The notes: generated by a model not told the origin, from the sequence alone. Shown: positions 10,959-22,382, numbered from the stretch's first letter. The stretch is 64,000 nucleotides of DNA from Eunapius fragilis (GCA_963681505.1 OY811984.1:5246378-5310377); one strand, 5' to 3'. Numbers and translations are program-made.

Positions 10959-11070
10959 ATCGGAATCTACGCGAGTAGGTTCTATAGGAATCCTGCTGTA
11001 TGACGAAGTCATTAAAAAAAGTCACTCGGGTCGAGTGGGACAGCTAAGAGTCGGGTCACTTCAGGGCAAT
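10959..11070 (-). repeat. Dispersed repeat R2, partial copy
   Basis: Begins with the family's imperfect palindrome (CGGAATCTACGCGAGTAGG) and continues with the module GTCACTCGGGTCGAGTGGGA. Other copies: 18290-18734 and 21545-21977 in the opposite orientation, 19597-19745 and 59631-59735 in this one. Confidence 0.75.
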
Positions 11071-11350
11071 TATAAACAAACAGTTTAAGTCAGTGTGGTC
11101 CATACAAGGTGCGCGATTTTTAAAACGAGAGGGATATGGATGTTCTGATTAGATAGTGTGTGTGTGGTTACTATCTGATCAGAGCGATGAAAACCAGTAT
11201 GGCCAACTACACACTGTCATCATTACCGCTTTACATGTATGAGCATGACCACAGTAATTACTTTTCTGATACTATGCCATCCCCATCATGGTATGAAAAT
11301 AGAATGTAATTTTTAAAACATACTGAAGCAGGAGAATAGAAAATTATGAA
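11071..11350. repeat. Inverted dispersed copy of 17300-17615
   Basis: AGTCAGTGTGGTCCATACAA and the following roughly 250 bases match the reverse complement of about 17300-17615 with indels. In both places the matching block adjoins an F1 foldback terminus, so F1 and its flank were copied together. Confidence 0.7.
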
Positions 11351-11601
11351 ACAAGTGATAAAAACAACGAGAAGGTTGGTGGTGTATAGGAATCAAAAGT
11401 GACGGTGGTGTAAAAAGCAAGGGAAAAAGGCTTCTGATTGAAAATGATATAGACCTAGCATTTGTCATAGTTAACTATGTGCGGTAATATAGGTCTATTT
11501 TATTTTCCTTTTCAATCAGGAGCTTGCTTTTTACACCACGATCACCTTGATTCCTCAGTATATACCACCAACCCTCTCGTAGAGAATGTTTTATCACTTG
11601 T
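11351..11601. mobile_element. F1 foldback element, copy 1
   Basis: ACAAGTGATAAAAAC at the left is mirrored by TTTTATCACTTGT at the right. The inner arms carry GAGAAGGTTGGTGGTGTATA and its inverse, giving arms of roughly 100 bp around a short centre. No coding capacity. Other copies: 15675-15948, 20493-20956, 53629-53908; half copies at 16079-16125 and 17231-17290. Confidence 0.8.
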
Positions 11602-12392
11602 GCTGAAAGCTTTCATGCCATCTACAACTACCAATGCCAGCAGAAGGAAGGCTTTTATATCGCTGAAAGCAAGCCATTTGTACCACTTACAGTTTCTCTG
11701 TTCCAAGAGACAGAATCTTTTCCATAAGCTATACTACTAAGGCTTCTATAATGGCTGGGTACAATTCAACAAATACCTCCAGAGACTCATGCCTTTCTAT
11801 ACCTATCTGGTTCTACAAAGTGGTTTTACCCTTCTGGCAATTCCTTACATGATCAGCAACAGTTCATAGCGCTATGTCTCATTGTCTTTACTGGTGTAGA
11901 CTTTATTGTCGGCACTATCAGGAACTACGCTAGTAGTTCCTGATAGTGCCTATATACGTTAGTAGTTCCTATATAGGAATTGACCTGGATCGTGAATATC
12001 ATTTTAAAAACGCAACCCGCATATAACTTACGTACCAAGAAACGGATAGTTTAGCTCTTTGTTGCTATCGAACCAGAAGGCAAATGCGGTCATTTGTATG
12101 CTTTGTTCCAGTCTTCAAACTGTTTGCATTATTAAGCTCGTGTTTTATTTCTCGTTCCTAGACCAATCGTTCTCTAATTCTCGGGTGAGGATAACTCGGG
12201 ATAGGAATGGTTTTAAAGATTATACCATCGCTTTAGAATCTCCTGGAGGGACATCTTCAGATATCAGATATTTGAATAAAGCATGAAACTGATATATGTA
12301 ATCATTACATAATATGGAGTGCTATATTAAGAATTCCCATGTCGACATTCACGAATGGTGCAGCATGAAGTGGGATTTTATTTTTTGTTTAC
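11602..12392. other. Unannotated stretch with a short palindrome
   Basis: Only a hairpin at 11911-11950 stands out: 18-bp arms (GGCACTATCAGGAACTAC and its inverse) around GCTA. The same TAGTAGTTCCT word recurs just downstream. An open frame at 12059-12286 has no recognisable features. Confidence 0.5.
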
Positions 12393-12397
12393 CACTT

Positions 12398-12412
12398 CAC
12401 AGTGGTTTAAGA
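12398..12412 (+). repeat. Left terminal inverted repeat of the RAG1/Transib-type element
   Basis: CACAGTGGTTTAAGA, identical in inverse to 15390-15404. At a 23-base spacing from the heptamer stands ACATTTTTG, which is not a convincing nonamer. Confidence 0.75.
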
Positions 12413-12612
12413 GTAGGGGTCATGATGACATTTTTGAATTAGAATAAATTTGTATTGGCATCATGTTGCATAATACCCATTAAATTAAATTTCATTAAAA
12501 TTAATCAAACCCACAAATTCAAGATTTTATAATCATGAAAATCCATATCAGGTAGTCCTTTTTTAAATTGCTACGTATAAAGAACAGTTCATGCATCATA
12601 ATTATACTGCTA

Positions 12613-14876
12613 TCAGTTTAGAAAGATAGGTGCTAAAAGGTGATCCTCAAATAAAAGGCAACTACTATGCATAACTTGCTTTCTTGGACAGGAACGAACA
12701 TTATGTTCTTCTCTACAGAATGAACATTTCACAACTTGACGGTGACACCTTATAATAGGATCTGATTTAATCCACAGCCTTGTCAAAACATCTGATAGAT
12801 TGGCACTCTGAGAAGTTTTTCTTGCCAAGCTCTCTCTGTACTTCAGTAGATTTTTATTATTATGCTCTAGAGGCTCTTCCGAAAATACACCAAGGCTTGT
12901 TGAGTCATTGGCATCAATCAAAGCAGCTGAGTGAGCCAGGAATTGATGCATGGAAGGAGTAAACCTGAAGGTGGGCCAATGCGTTACTAAGAAGTTTCTT
13001 TGCAAAGGTGATCTAGTTCTTCAGTGTTTACATTTTGTCTTGAGGACACTGATTTTATAAAATTACAGATAAGTTAGTAATAAACTCATTAAAAACGTTC
13101 CTATCACACCTTCCATCTTTTCTAGATTTTTCAGGAACACATTCAACCAGGACCTGGTGTTTCGCAGGATCAAACAAAAGATTTCGGGCTATGTTACTTG
13201 TAGTAGTACCACCAGCTCCAACTGGATCAGGTTTATCCACTGTCATTCCTGTCTTTGTCTTGATGTACTCTTGGACTTTTCTCTTTGCCACATCTACACG
13301 TTCCTTTTGTTTACTATTCTGTATCCATGCAGTCACACCAACTTTTAGTTACAATAATCGAGACCCCTCAACAACGCATGCAGTATGGGAAACGTTTGAA
13401 TGGCAAGGGTTGATATTGGACTCTGGGTTAGCCCATCATGTTCACTATAGTCTCCTCTGTTGCATTGTACTTCCCCATCAACTGCTAAATCATCATACAA
13501 GGCATGTAGAGCTTCAATATCTACATTTCCTATTTCAAAACCCTCCTTTATGTTATCCTCTTGAACAGCCTCTTCATCTGACTATGCACACATAATGCAG
13601 AATGCACTACCTCTTCTCAGTAGAAGCGTCTGCAACTTTCCATCATTCATTATTCGATGGAACTCAAGCATCAAATAAAATTCTATTTCCGCATCAAAAA
13701 CCTTTACACCACTGGACTGCAACTCCTTCATCTCAGCATCTACAGGGGGTAAAATCTTATGAAGTAGATCTTTGTCCTCTTTACCTAATACCAAGAGTAT
13801 TGGTCTAGCTGCATCAGGACTGCTTGGAGATGGTTCTTTCCAGATTATGTCATGCCCATTGGCACTTGTACTTATACTTGGTAGACTTGATCAGCATTCA
13901 CTACAGGGACATCCTTATAAACCTCTAAAGCCACCCACATCCACATAATCATGCTATGCGTTTGCACATTCCCCTAGCCTTTTGGTCATATACACTATGC
14001 CTTCCTGATCCTCCTTTACTGTCATGGTGTACTTACAAGGTTGCAAACCAAGCCACTGTATCAACCTTTGGAAGTGCAGTTGTACAGACTCTTTGACACT
14101 GAAACACCAGGCAAAGGATGTAAAGGCTCTACCTTTGGCATTATGGTATCCTTATGCTGCATTAACCTGTAGTGCGGTGGTCACTCAACTCTGCTCTTTA
14201 GCTCTTGCATAAGACTACTGTACCCTGTACGTCCAAGCTTGTAAGTTGATAACATAAATAAACCTTCATCGAAACTTATATCTCTGGTGATTGTTTCTTT
14301 GTGAAACTGCTTCAGACCTATTGCTGCAACAGCTCTGTCATGGATGTAGTTTTCTCTATGAAGCAGAAACCCTAACAAGTGAGTTTTTGTTATCTTCTCC
14401 TCTTCTGCTTCCTCCTTCAGTAAAGAAAACAACGCATCCGTTCTTCTTTTAGTGTGACGAGGGGTTAGCTTGTCGAGTGGAGTGATTTTACTGGTACTCT
14501 CTTCATCTTGCACACCAACCACTTTGTTTCCATCACCTGAACTTCCAGCAACAGTTGGTTCGATACTTGCACTACCTCGAACACGATCGTGATCAGTACC
14601 GTTAGGTACAAAGAAGCTCTCTTGCTGGAATTTCAAAAAGGCCTTCTTTGTACAGTCGCTCTTCTGCCCTTTGGACAATCTAGCCCATTTACTCCTAAGG
14701 CTACGAATCCGATATATCCACTTATTAAGAACTCCAAGCTCGTCTGTGCCATTATCCAATCCTTCATCAAGCAGAAACCGTCTTGCTGCCTCAGTGTTAC
14801 ACTTGAACTTTGCTACATACCTTTCAAAGGCTTCTACATTTGTGATTCGTCCATCGTCGGCCATGGTAAATAGCAA
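12613..14876 (-). pseudogene. RAG1/Transib-like transposase, frameshifted
   Basis: Minus-strand pieces at 14876-14181, 13794-13582, 13336-13055 and 13005-12613 lie in different frames. The N-terminal 231 codons start MADDGRITNVEAF and show no RING finger. The middle piece has GKEDKDLLHKILPPVDAEM and MNDGKLQTLLLRRGSAFCIM, aligning by eye with the RAG1 block around its second catalytic Asp; the Asp codon is about 13644-13642. Then GGTTTSNIARNLL, like the N-x-N-x-A-R block. The last piece has SEEPLEHNNKNL, whose final Glu (about 12867-12865) sits where the third catalytic residue of RAG1 lies, followed by ARKTSQSANLSDVLTRLW and a CxxC...H...C knuckle. The first Asp block, expected near 13900, is destroyed. 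Confidence 0.7.
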
Positions 14877-15389
14877 GTTAAGTTACCTTTATTGATATTT
14901 TAACATCGTAAGTCGCTTGTGTTTATACCGTTTTAAAAATTCGAAAGTTTGATGCGGCAAAAAGCGGCATACTATATTAGATAGGTATCACATACCAGAA
15001 GCTTCGTGCTGTATTATTTAGTTATGGAAGGTCCTCCTATTTCGCCCGCGCGATCTCTTGTACGCTACATGTGGTTATATCACAATGTTTTTACAAGCAA
15101 TCTAACACATTGTGACCTGTTACGAGAATTAAAATATAATTGTACACGTACGAGGATGGTCAGAAATATCTATTATTTAGTGTCCATCATGCAGGGTTAT
15201 TTTTTTATGTCTATAACACTACAATACATTATCTCATAAAATTTACCAGTTTAATTACCTTGCACCAATTATTAAGACCTGTTGTTAGAAAATTATACAA
15301 TTCTTGACAATGAATTGTGATAGTTCAGGCATTTAACTAACAGTTTATGCAATAAAATCTAAATTTCATACCCGGACCTCATGTCATGG

Positions 15390-15404
15390 TCTTAAACCAC
15401 TGTG
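15390..15404 (-). repeat. Right terminal inverted repeat of the RAG1/Transib-type element
   Basis: Inverse of the left terminus. On the minus strand the heptamer is preceded by CA (CACACAGTGG), which displaces the presumed target duplication by two bases. Confidence 0.7.
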
Positions 15405-15435
15405 TGCACTTTTGGCTAGCGAAGTTGTTTTTGTC

Positions 15436-15674
15436 AAAATGCCTTCATGTCAACAAAAGATGAGAGCTAAACGACGAGAGGAATACCTCCAAAGTTGAGA
15501 TGACAAGTTAGAGTCCTCCCGTGTTCGGTACAATGCTGATCTAGAACAAAAGCAGGTGTCTGGCTCGTGACGGTAATTGAAGTACTTCAATAAAGAGGCT
15601 AAGTTATAACTATAACTTGTCAGTGCCAGTATTCGCAAATATCTTCGACAATAAAAAAAAAAAAAAAAGAGGAA
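15436..15674 (+). repeat. Coding-like repeat flank shared with 53909-54170 (inverse)
   Basis: A plus-strand reading from ATGCCTTCATGTCAACAAAA gives a charged helix, MRAKRREEYLQ then LESSRVRYNADLEQ, typical of basic linker repeats in mobile-element proteins, but stops interrupt it. About 15460-15674 matches the reverse complement of 53909-54170 with indels. An A-run of about 16 at 15652-15667 sits at the junction with the F1 foldback here but not at the other copy. Confidence 0.6.
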
Positions 15675-15948
15675 ACAAGTAAACAAAAACAATGTCTAAC
15701 ATGAAAGTAGGTGGGATATAGGAATTGGAGGCAAAGGTGGTGTAAAAAGGAGGGAAACAAAAGGTCTTGGGAAAAGGAAAATCCTATATTTAGCACGTGT
15801 AAATGTAACGGAACCAAAAGAAGTGCTAAATATAGGACTTTTGTCTCATTTTTCTTTTCCCAAAGCCTTTCCCCCCTCCTTTTAACACCACTTTTGCCTC
15901 CAATTCTTATATCCCACCAACTTTCTCGTTAGAGAATGTTTTTCTTGT
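15675..15948. mobile_element. F1 foldback element, copy 2
   Basis: Arms run from ACAAGTAAACAAAAAC inward through GGTGGGATATAGGAATTGGA and are mirrored to 15948. The centre carries CCTATATTTAGCAC and its inverse. It is closest to the 53629-53908 copy (ATAGGAATTGGA subfamily). Confidence 0.8.
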
Positions 15949-16465
<517 letters not shown>

Positions 16466-16659
16466 ATTCCAGTGCTACTTACAATTAATGGTTCCCATTA
16501 GTAATGAAGTGTTTTCCTAGGCTGAACCTCAGGGTAGGTAGGTGGAAAATAAAGACGAGGGGGAGGAGGGAGAGGCAGAAGAGGGGGAGTGATGAGGACA
16601 AAGGAGATGACAGAGATTAATATGCGGATGACAAGGAAGGCATATATGGGGTGAGTGGT

Positions 16660-16945
16660 GCATAGCAACATACATAGCAACATAAGAGAGGGGTACATAG
16701 CACATAAGAGAGGTGTACATAACAACATAAGGGGATGGGGTACATAGCAACATAAGGGAGGTGTGCATAGCAATGTAAGGGAGGGGTACACAGCAACGGG
16801 TATGCAGTAACATAAGGGAGGGATACATAGCAACATAAGGGAGGTGTACAACATAAGAAGGGGTACATAGCTACATAAGGGAGGGGTACGTAGCAACATA
16901 AGGGTAGGGTACATAGCAAAATAAGGGAGGGGTACATATAATAGT
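16660..16945. repeat. Minisatellite, unit about 24 bp
   Basis: About a dozen variants of GGGTACATAGCAACATAAGG, many carrying GAGGGG or GAGGTG, in head-to-tail order. Both strands are open in places, giving tyrosine/cysteine-rich ORFs that are repeat artefacts. Confidence 0.9.
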
Positions 16946-17230
16946 GTCTTATTGTGGAAATAATGTGTGTGTGTTAACATGTAGCTGCAAGTGGGTGTGC
17001 CATGAAGATGAAATGAGTAATGGTGGGCAGTTAAGCTATCTGTATCGGCAGTGCGCAAATCGCAACTATAAGAAGGGTTGTCCGAGTTATGGCTTCAACT
17101 TGACACCGTGCACTTTATCCCATGGCTCTGATGTACTGTTATATATTATTAGCATTGTGATCCTATAAATGGCCACGCAAGGGGTGGCACCTAAAGAGTT
17201 TGACTGAACCGACCGGCCAACAATTTATAA
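16946..17230. other. Spacer, nothing recognised
   Basis: A 74-codon open frame at 16944-17168 has no recognisable features. Confidence 0.4.
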
Positions 17231-17615
17231 TCACCTTTGATTCCTATATACCACCAACCTTCTCATATAGGGAATGTTTTTATCACTTGTTTCATTAATT
17301 TATTCTCCTGCTTCAGTATGTTTTTTTTTTTTTAAATACCATGAAATCATGGATGGCATAATATCAGAAAAGTCAGTAATTACAAGGTTAAAACATTATC
17401 ATGCCCATAAAGCGGTAGTGATGTTAGTGTGTAGTTGGGCATACAGGTGGTCAACATTCCAATCAGATAGTGATCACACACATCTGATCAGAACATACAG
17501 TATCGACAAGGTGGGCTAGCCTAACTAACAGTAATACTTGAATACAACTCTCGTTTGAAAAATCGCGCACCATTGTATGGACCACACTGACTTAAACTGT
17601 TTGTTTGATTGCCCA
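17231..17615. repeat. F1 terminus plus flank, inverse of 11071-11410
   Basis: 17231-17290 is an F1 end (TTCCTATATACCACCAACCT to TATCACTTGT). The following block up to TTAAACTGTTTGT matches the 11071-11350 region inverted. It lacks the second F1 arm. A G-rich run follows at about 17744-17770. Confidence 0.7.
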
Positions 17616-18289
17616 CTGCTTTAGTTTGGTTCTCTGCATGGACTGGAGGCAACCACTGCGTAATGAATGTTTCCTTCTGCAGACTGTAGGTGTACGAGTG
17701 GCTAGTTGTTGCCGGGTTTTGTTTCAGGACGGGGGGAGGGGGTGGGGGAGGGGGGGGGGGGGGGGGGGGGAGAGAGACGGAGAGACACATTCTAATTGAA
17801 GCTCTTGCTTCTCATATATCTGCTGTAGGCTGTATACCGTAGTATCTGATCGCGTATGTAGTTTCACCGACGGAATTCAAAAGTTACTATAAGAAGCTAT
17901 TGTAGAAATCAATTAGGTCAAAACAAATACATGCGATAGTGTCGGGTACTTACTTGCAATCGTAGTTTTGGTGCGACTTGTCGATTGCCTAATTTAAATT
18001 ACCTGCCAAAATATGCAAGCCGTTACTTGGCTTTCATTTCAAGCTGCGTAACGAATGATAGAGTTGAGGGTAACACACTTGAATTTTCGTCAGGAGGCTT
18101 CCTCGCTCCATTCCGTTGTCTCAATCGTTTGGCAATATGGTCGGACATGTACACATGGAGCCGTATGGAAATAATCAGAAGGGTCTCAGATGCTCTTAGA
18201 TTCAGTACTTACCTCTGGTTCCACAGCGTGCAGGAATATGAATCACGCCCACGACACGTGATTTATTATATTTATTGTATTTGAAAATA
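17616..18289. other. Unannotated stretch with poly-G run
   Basis: Contains a G tract of about 27 at 17744-17770. A strong donor-like word (CCAGAG then GTAAGT) lies on the minus strand near 18215, but I could not build an exon around it. Confidence 0.35.
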
Positions 18290-18734
18290 GCTAGCTGATG
18301 TAATTGGGTATATTTAACCGAATACCAAATAAGGTACTATTCGCTTTAGTTAATTGCCAGAACAGTTAGGAACAGAATAGACACCTGAAGATAACCTGCG
18401 GACACATCCTGAAGCGATTGGTACACTTGGCGCTCTTTACAAACGTTCCTATCGTGAGTTATGCTATCCAGAAGGAAGAAGACGACGGATGAGAAATTTT
18501 AGATGGAACTGGGTACGGACAATGGGGACGAGTATCTTTATTCTTTAAAAGCGTATACGCTCTTATGGCACTGAAACAACGCAGAACTTTTCTCCTTTTG
18601 ATATCGCTCGATTGCCACTAAGAGCGAAGTGACCCGACTCTTGGCTGTCTCGCTCGGTGTGAGTGACGTTTTTAATGACTTTCATCACACTGCAGGATTC
18701 CTATAGGGAACCTATACTCCCGTAGGTTCCGATA
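18290..18734 (+). repeat. Dispersed repeat R2, long copy
   Basis: Matches 21545-21977 over about 430 bp, including ACACCTGAAGATAAC, GCGGACACATCCTGAAGCGA, GGTACGGACAATGGGGACGA and the terminal CGTAGGTTCCGATA. Both copies have short open frames, but codon preservation is not convincing. Confidence 0.8.
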
Positions 18735-19299
18735 AACCATATTTGAAGTGAATTACATAGGCCGGATCCGGGGGAGGTAGGGGGGTGCCTAGGGTGCACG
18801 GGCACCCCCCTCCAAGGTCCAGTCAATAATTAATTCATTAAGTATGTACTTTATTAAATTTCATTTCTATGTCCTAGTCCTCGGTGAAACGTCAAAGTAG
18901 CATTTTAAGTTGCTTCAGCCAATTGTCTGTATACACGTTACCGTATGAGCGGGGATACACGTTACCGTATGAGCGCTACGCTTATTGCGCTTATAATTTA
19001 CCATGCCCCACCCTTCATTAATTTCATGTCATCACCCAGCCGAGATTCCTGGATCGCCTATGAGAATTGAATTTTCCTGCCAAAAGATATGGCAGGTTTG
19101 AATCACAAGGGGCATCGGAAGTTGCAACGCTGGCACAAAGCTAATGCAAGACCCCAAATCTATATTTTACCGTAGTGTGGTATGCATGGGACGATAAACG
19201 AAGAACTGACTTAATCCCTAGCCAGATCAGAGTAGCACCACACAGAGTACACGCCGACCTATATGATAGTAGTTGCAAAGGCCGGGTGGCGCCGAGGGC
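18735..19299. other. Spacer with G/C-rich palindromic patch
   Basis: 18765-18825 holds GGCCGGATCCGGGGGAGG and a G/C palindrome around GGGTGCACGGGCACCC, similar to the hAT subterminal regions elsewhere but without a second terminus. ACACGTTACCGTATGAGCG is tandemly duplicated at about 18930-18975. Nothing else recognised. Confidence 0.4.
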
Positions 19300-19598
19300 A
19301 GTGCTGTCGCGATATATGGTCTGTAGCCGATATCGTGTGTATCGCGATATGAGTATAATATCGCGATATTATATCGCGATATAGTAAATATATTCATCGA
19401 TTAATTATCTTTTTATAATTCATTGCATGCAGCGCTATTTGCTGCTGTTCAGTTGCTTCAGAAGCACATTCATTACTCATGTATTGGCAGAGAGCAAATA
19501 TGCTCATTTAGTCCCATCACCTGAACAATGGCTGGCTGCTGAAAAGTTGTGTGCCCTGTTGAAGCCATTTCAAATTGCAACAGCAGAGAGAAAAGTAT
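19300..19598 (+). pseudogene. hAT element fragment with ZBED-type transposase piece
   Basis: CAGTGCTGTCGCGATATATG at 19299 looks like a hAT terminus followed by repeated TATCGCGATA subterminal words. From 19427 a frame reads ITHVLAESKYAHLVPSPEQW then LAAEKLCALLKPFQIAT, the familiar pre-dimerisation block of ZBED-type hAT transposases. The reading ends where repeat R2 begins at about 19597, so R2 or a deletion truncated it. No right terminus is found. Confidence 0.6.
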
Positions 19599-19745
19599 CG
19601 GAACCTACGCGAGTAGGTTCCATATCGGAATCCTGCAGTCACGAATGTCATTAAAAACGTCACTCACGTCTAGCTGGACAGCCAAGAGTCTCTCTTAGTG
19701 GCAATCGAGCGATATCAAAAAGGAGAACAATTCTGCGTTGTATCT
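19597..19745 (-). repeat. Dispersed repeat R2, partial copy
   Basis: Starts TATCGGAACCTACGCGAGTA and continues in inverse order to the GAACAATTCTGCGTTGTATC block of the long copies. It abuts the hAT fragment. Confidence 0.75.
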
Positions 19746-20492
19746 GTGTCATAAAGCCCCAATGAAAGGGGGGGGGGGGGGCAAGGGGGGCAAAATCCCC
19801 GGGCCCGGGCCTCAATGGGGCCCGGGCCTTTAGAGCCACGCCCTTTATTAGGCACGCCCCCTCAGGCCTGGTCGACAATGAATGGCTTAGTTGCTAATTA
19901 GTTTCGGGGCCCAGACCGTTGTAACCAATCAGCGTCTTGGTTTACACTTTCTATTTAACGAGCGGCAAGAATGAGCTACCATTACAAATCAGGCGCCCAG
20001 AAAAGAAGGGAAAAGGCAATGCGTGCTGAAGGGGTCAGAGGGCAGAATACGCTAAAACAGAATGCATGGGTTTGATGTAAGTGATAGCGTTTAAAGATGT
20101 AATGAGATTGATGAGATTCGTGATAATCAGGGTCCGGTTACAATAGCTGATGCAGAACGATCTTGATCTTTTAGTATTATAAAAAGAAGTAAGAAATATC
20201 TCCGATGAAATATGTGCCAGATGCATGCGGTTGACTTCTTTAGGACATTGGCTGTCGAGTCAGAGTTGGCGAAGCAACTAGATTTTAATGAAATAATAGA
20301 AACCTTTGCAAACAAAAAAGCGCTGTCTGCACTCCCTTCAACTGATGATTTGTACGTACTGTATGTTTATGTTTATGTTCTTTTTTTTTAATTTGCTTTG
20401 TACATAATACAAATGGCAAACAACATAGCATGAATATATACAGTATTGTACACTAATACGATGTATGTTATATTCTCACCATCTCAGTATAT
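19746..20492. other. Spacer with G/C-rich palindromic patch
   Basis: 19765-19870 holds a G run and the palindrome CCCCGGGCCCGGG/GGGGCCCGGGCC followed by GCCACGCCC, probably a decayed hAT-type short element. The rest is AT-rich without recognisable features. Confidence 0.4.
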
Positions 20493-20956
20493 ACAAGTAA
20501 CAAAAACAATCTCTACATGAGAAGGTTGGTGGTATATAGGAATCAAAGGGATGGTGGTGAAATAAGCAAGGGAACAAGGCTTCTGATTGAAAAGGAAAAA
20601 TGAAATAGGTAACATGTTGTAGAAAACGGACTTGTTCGAATATTAATAGCGTGAATATTCACACGTGATCAGTAGTATTAATAATTTGTAAACAGGAAAC
20701 GTGCGTGCTTGATAGCCTTGTATTCTCTCGGATCGCTCATAAACGCCCCCCCCCCCCCCCCCCCCCCCCCCCCCGCGCGGGCCTATTGAGTGAATTTCTA
20801 CACATGTTGTCGTATTTAAATGTGCTTGCTGATATAAGTATATTTCATTTTTCCTTTTCAATCAGAAGCCTTGTTCTCTTGCTTTTTACACCACCATCAC
20901 CTTTGATTCCTATATACCACCAACCTTCTCGTGTAGAGAATGTTTTTATTACTTGT
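20493..20956. mobile_element. F1 foldback element, copy 3 (long centre)
   Basis: ACAAGTAACAAAAACAATCT and GAGAAGGTTGGTGGTATATA at the left are mirrored by the right arm ending TTTTTATTACTTGT. The centre, about 230 bp, contains a C run of about 28 at 20747-20774. Confidence 0.8.
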
Positions 20957-21544
20957 TTCCTAAATTTTTCTGGTGGATTTGTTATTGTATTTAGTTCTTG
21001 AAACGTATAGAATTAGGTAGCATAAACGTCAACTTGCGCGATCATGACTTGTTTATTTTTTAGAATCTGCAATTTTTAATATTGCACTAGTCCCCAGACT
21101 ACCTCCATTGAGGTGGCAAAAGAAGCCATATAATGCATAGGATAAATGTACTCTAAGTAAACTGATCTCACGCTATTATCAGATAAACCATGCACAGCAA
21201 TTGATGACCAAATGACGTAAGCAACTTTGGCGTTTCAAACAGCGCATATTACTATAAAACGGAGAGAGACGCATGCAGTATCTATAGCTGTAACTATCAC
21301 AGAAACTATTCTGCGATATACCATGCATGCTCATAATTTACATTTATCGATGCTGTAAGTTGAATGTAATGTACCTTTGGGTGGCCGTTTTGTTGGTTCT
21401 TTCGGTACCGCGTTTGCGATAACTCGTTTGGCAGATCTGGCAGCATCTGGATCAGATGATCGAGTGGAATCAAAATTGTCCTTGAGATTGCATGGTAAAA
21501 CCATCGAATTTGATAACGCTGGTTATTTTATACTGGTGAGTCAT
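20957..21544. other. Spacer, nothing recognised
   Basis: TTTCGGTACCGCGTTTG near 21403 recalls a word also seen at about 6905 and 29310. No gene or terminus identified. Confidence 0.4.
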
Positions 21545-21977
21545 GATAGCTAATGTAATGTGCTATTTGTAGATCAACACCAAATAAGGTACTACTCTAA
21601 TTGCCCGATCGGTTAGGCGTCTAACAGACACCTGAAGATAACATGCGGACACATCCTGAAGCGATTGGTACACGTGGCGTGTTTTAAAAACGTTCCTGTC
21701 GTGGGTTATGCTATCCCGAAGGAAAAAGATGACGACGACGACGACGGAGGAGAAATTTTAGGTGGGACTGGGTACGGACGATGGGGACGAGTATCTTTGT
21801 TCTCTAAAAGTGATGACATGGAAACAACGCAGAACTGTTCATTCTCCTATTTGATATCAGTTGCTCGATTGCAAAGTGACCCGACTCTTGGCTGTCGATC
21901 CCGCTAGACGCGAGTGACGTTTTAAAAAAAATGATACTGCAGGATTCCTATATGGAACCTACTCTTCGGTTCCGATA
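21545..21977 (+). repeat. Dispersed repeat R2, long copy
   Basis: Counterpart of 18290-18734 with a GAC/GAT triplet expansion near 21728 and the same terminal GGTTCCGATAC. The shared length is about 430 bp. Confidence 0.8.
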
Positions 21978-22382
21978 CACAAATGCACCCAGAAACATAC
22001 CACACACAACACCGTAGCACATTGTCCATAACACATCCTCCCATATTATGATCTAATATGCATACTTATTACCAGTGGTAACGGAATAGAGTAGGGTGAT
22101 ATATTATATGCATGGCCATACCAAATAGAAAATACCATATAACACCTCCACACATTCTCATTCACTTAGAACTAAATGATTATGGTTCTCTATCAATACT
22201 CAGTTAAACCCACGTAAATGGAATAGTACACTGACCCACCAAGACTAAAATTTAATACATTTTCGGAATTTGATACGCCTAGACAAAAATATAATTATTT
22301 TGATTTTATGGTAATCAAGCACGTGATATTTGACCTCAGAAGGGACAGTCGGCCACGTTAAAGCTATAGACGGTGTTTATAT
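21978..22382. other. Spacer, nothing recognised
   Basis: AT-rich, with no repeat or coding sequence that I can identify. Confidence 0.4.

Larger units (their letters stand above)
12398..15404 (-). mobile_element. RAG1/Transib-type DNA transposon with CACAGTG termini
   Basis: The left end is CACAGTGGTTTAAGA (12398-12412) and the right end is its exact inverse (TCTTAAACCACTGTG, 15390-15404). CACTT lies immediately left (12393-12397) and, two bases beyond the right heptamer, at 15407-15411, giving a probable 5-bp target duplication if the right end carries an extra TG. CACAGTG equals the consensus heptamer of vertebrate recombination signals; Transib termini are similar and make 5-bp duplications. 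The length, about 3.0 kb, suits a single-gene Transib-like element. Beyond 15 bp the ends diverge. The only gene inside lies on the minus strand (12613-14876). No RAG2-like gene is visible. Confidence 0.75.

Noticed and set aside
12398-12436. Full recombination signal sequence with 12- or 23-bp spacer
   Set aside because: The heptamer matches but neither end has a nonamer resembling ACAAAAACC at either spacing.
15652-15667. A-run as the poly-A tail of a retroposed gene
   Set aside because: The homologous site at 53909-53945 lacks the run but has the same flanks on both sides, so it is a local expansion.
16498-17058. 186-codon minus-strand ORF rich in Leu/Cys/Pro
   Set aside because: It is produced by the 24-bp minisatellite, whose period is a multiple of three.
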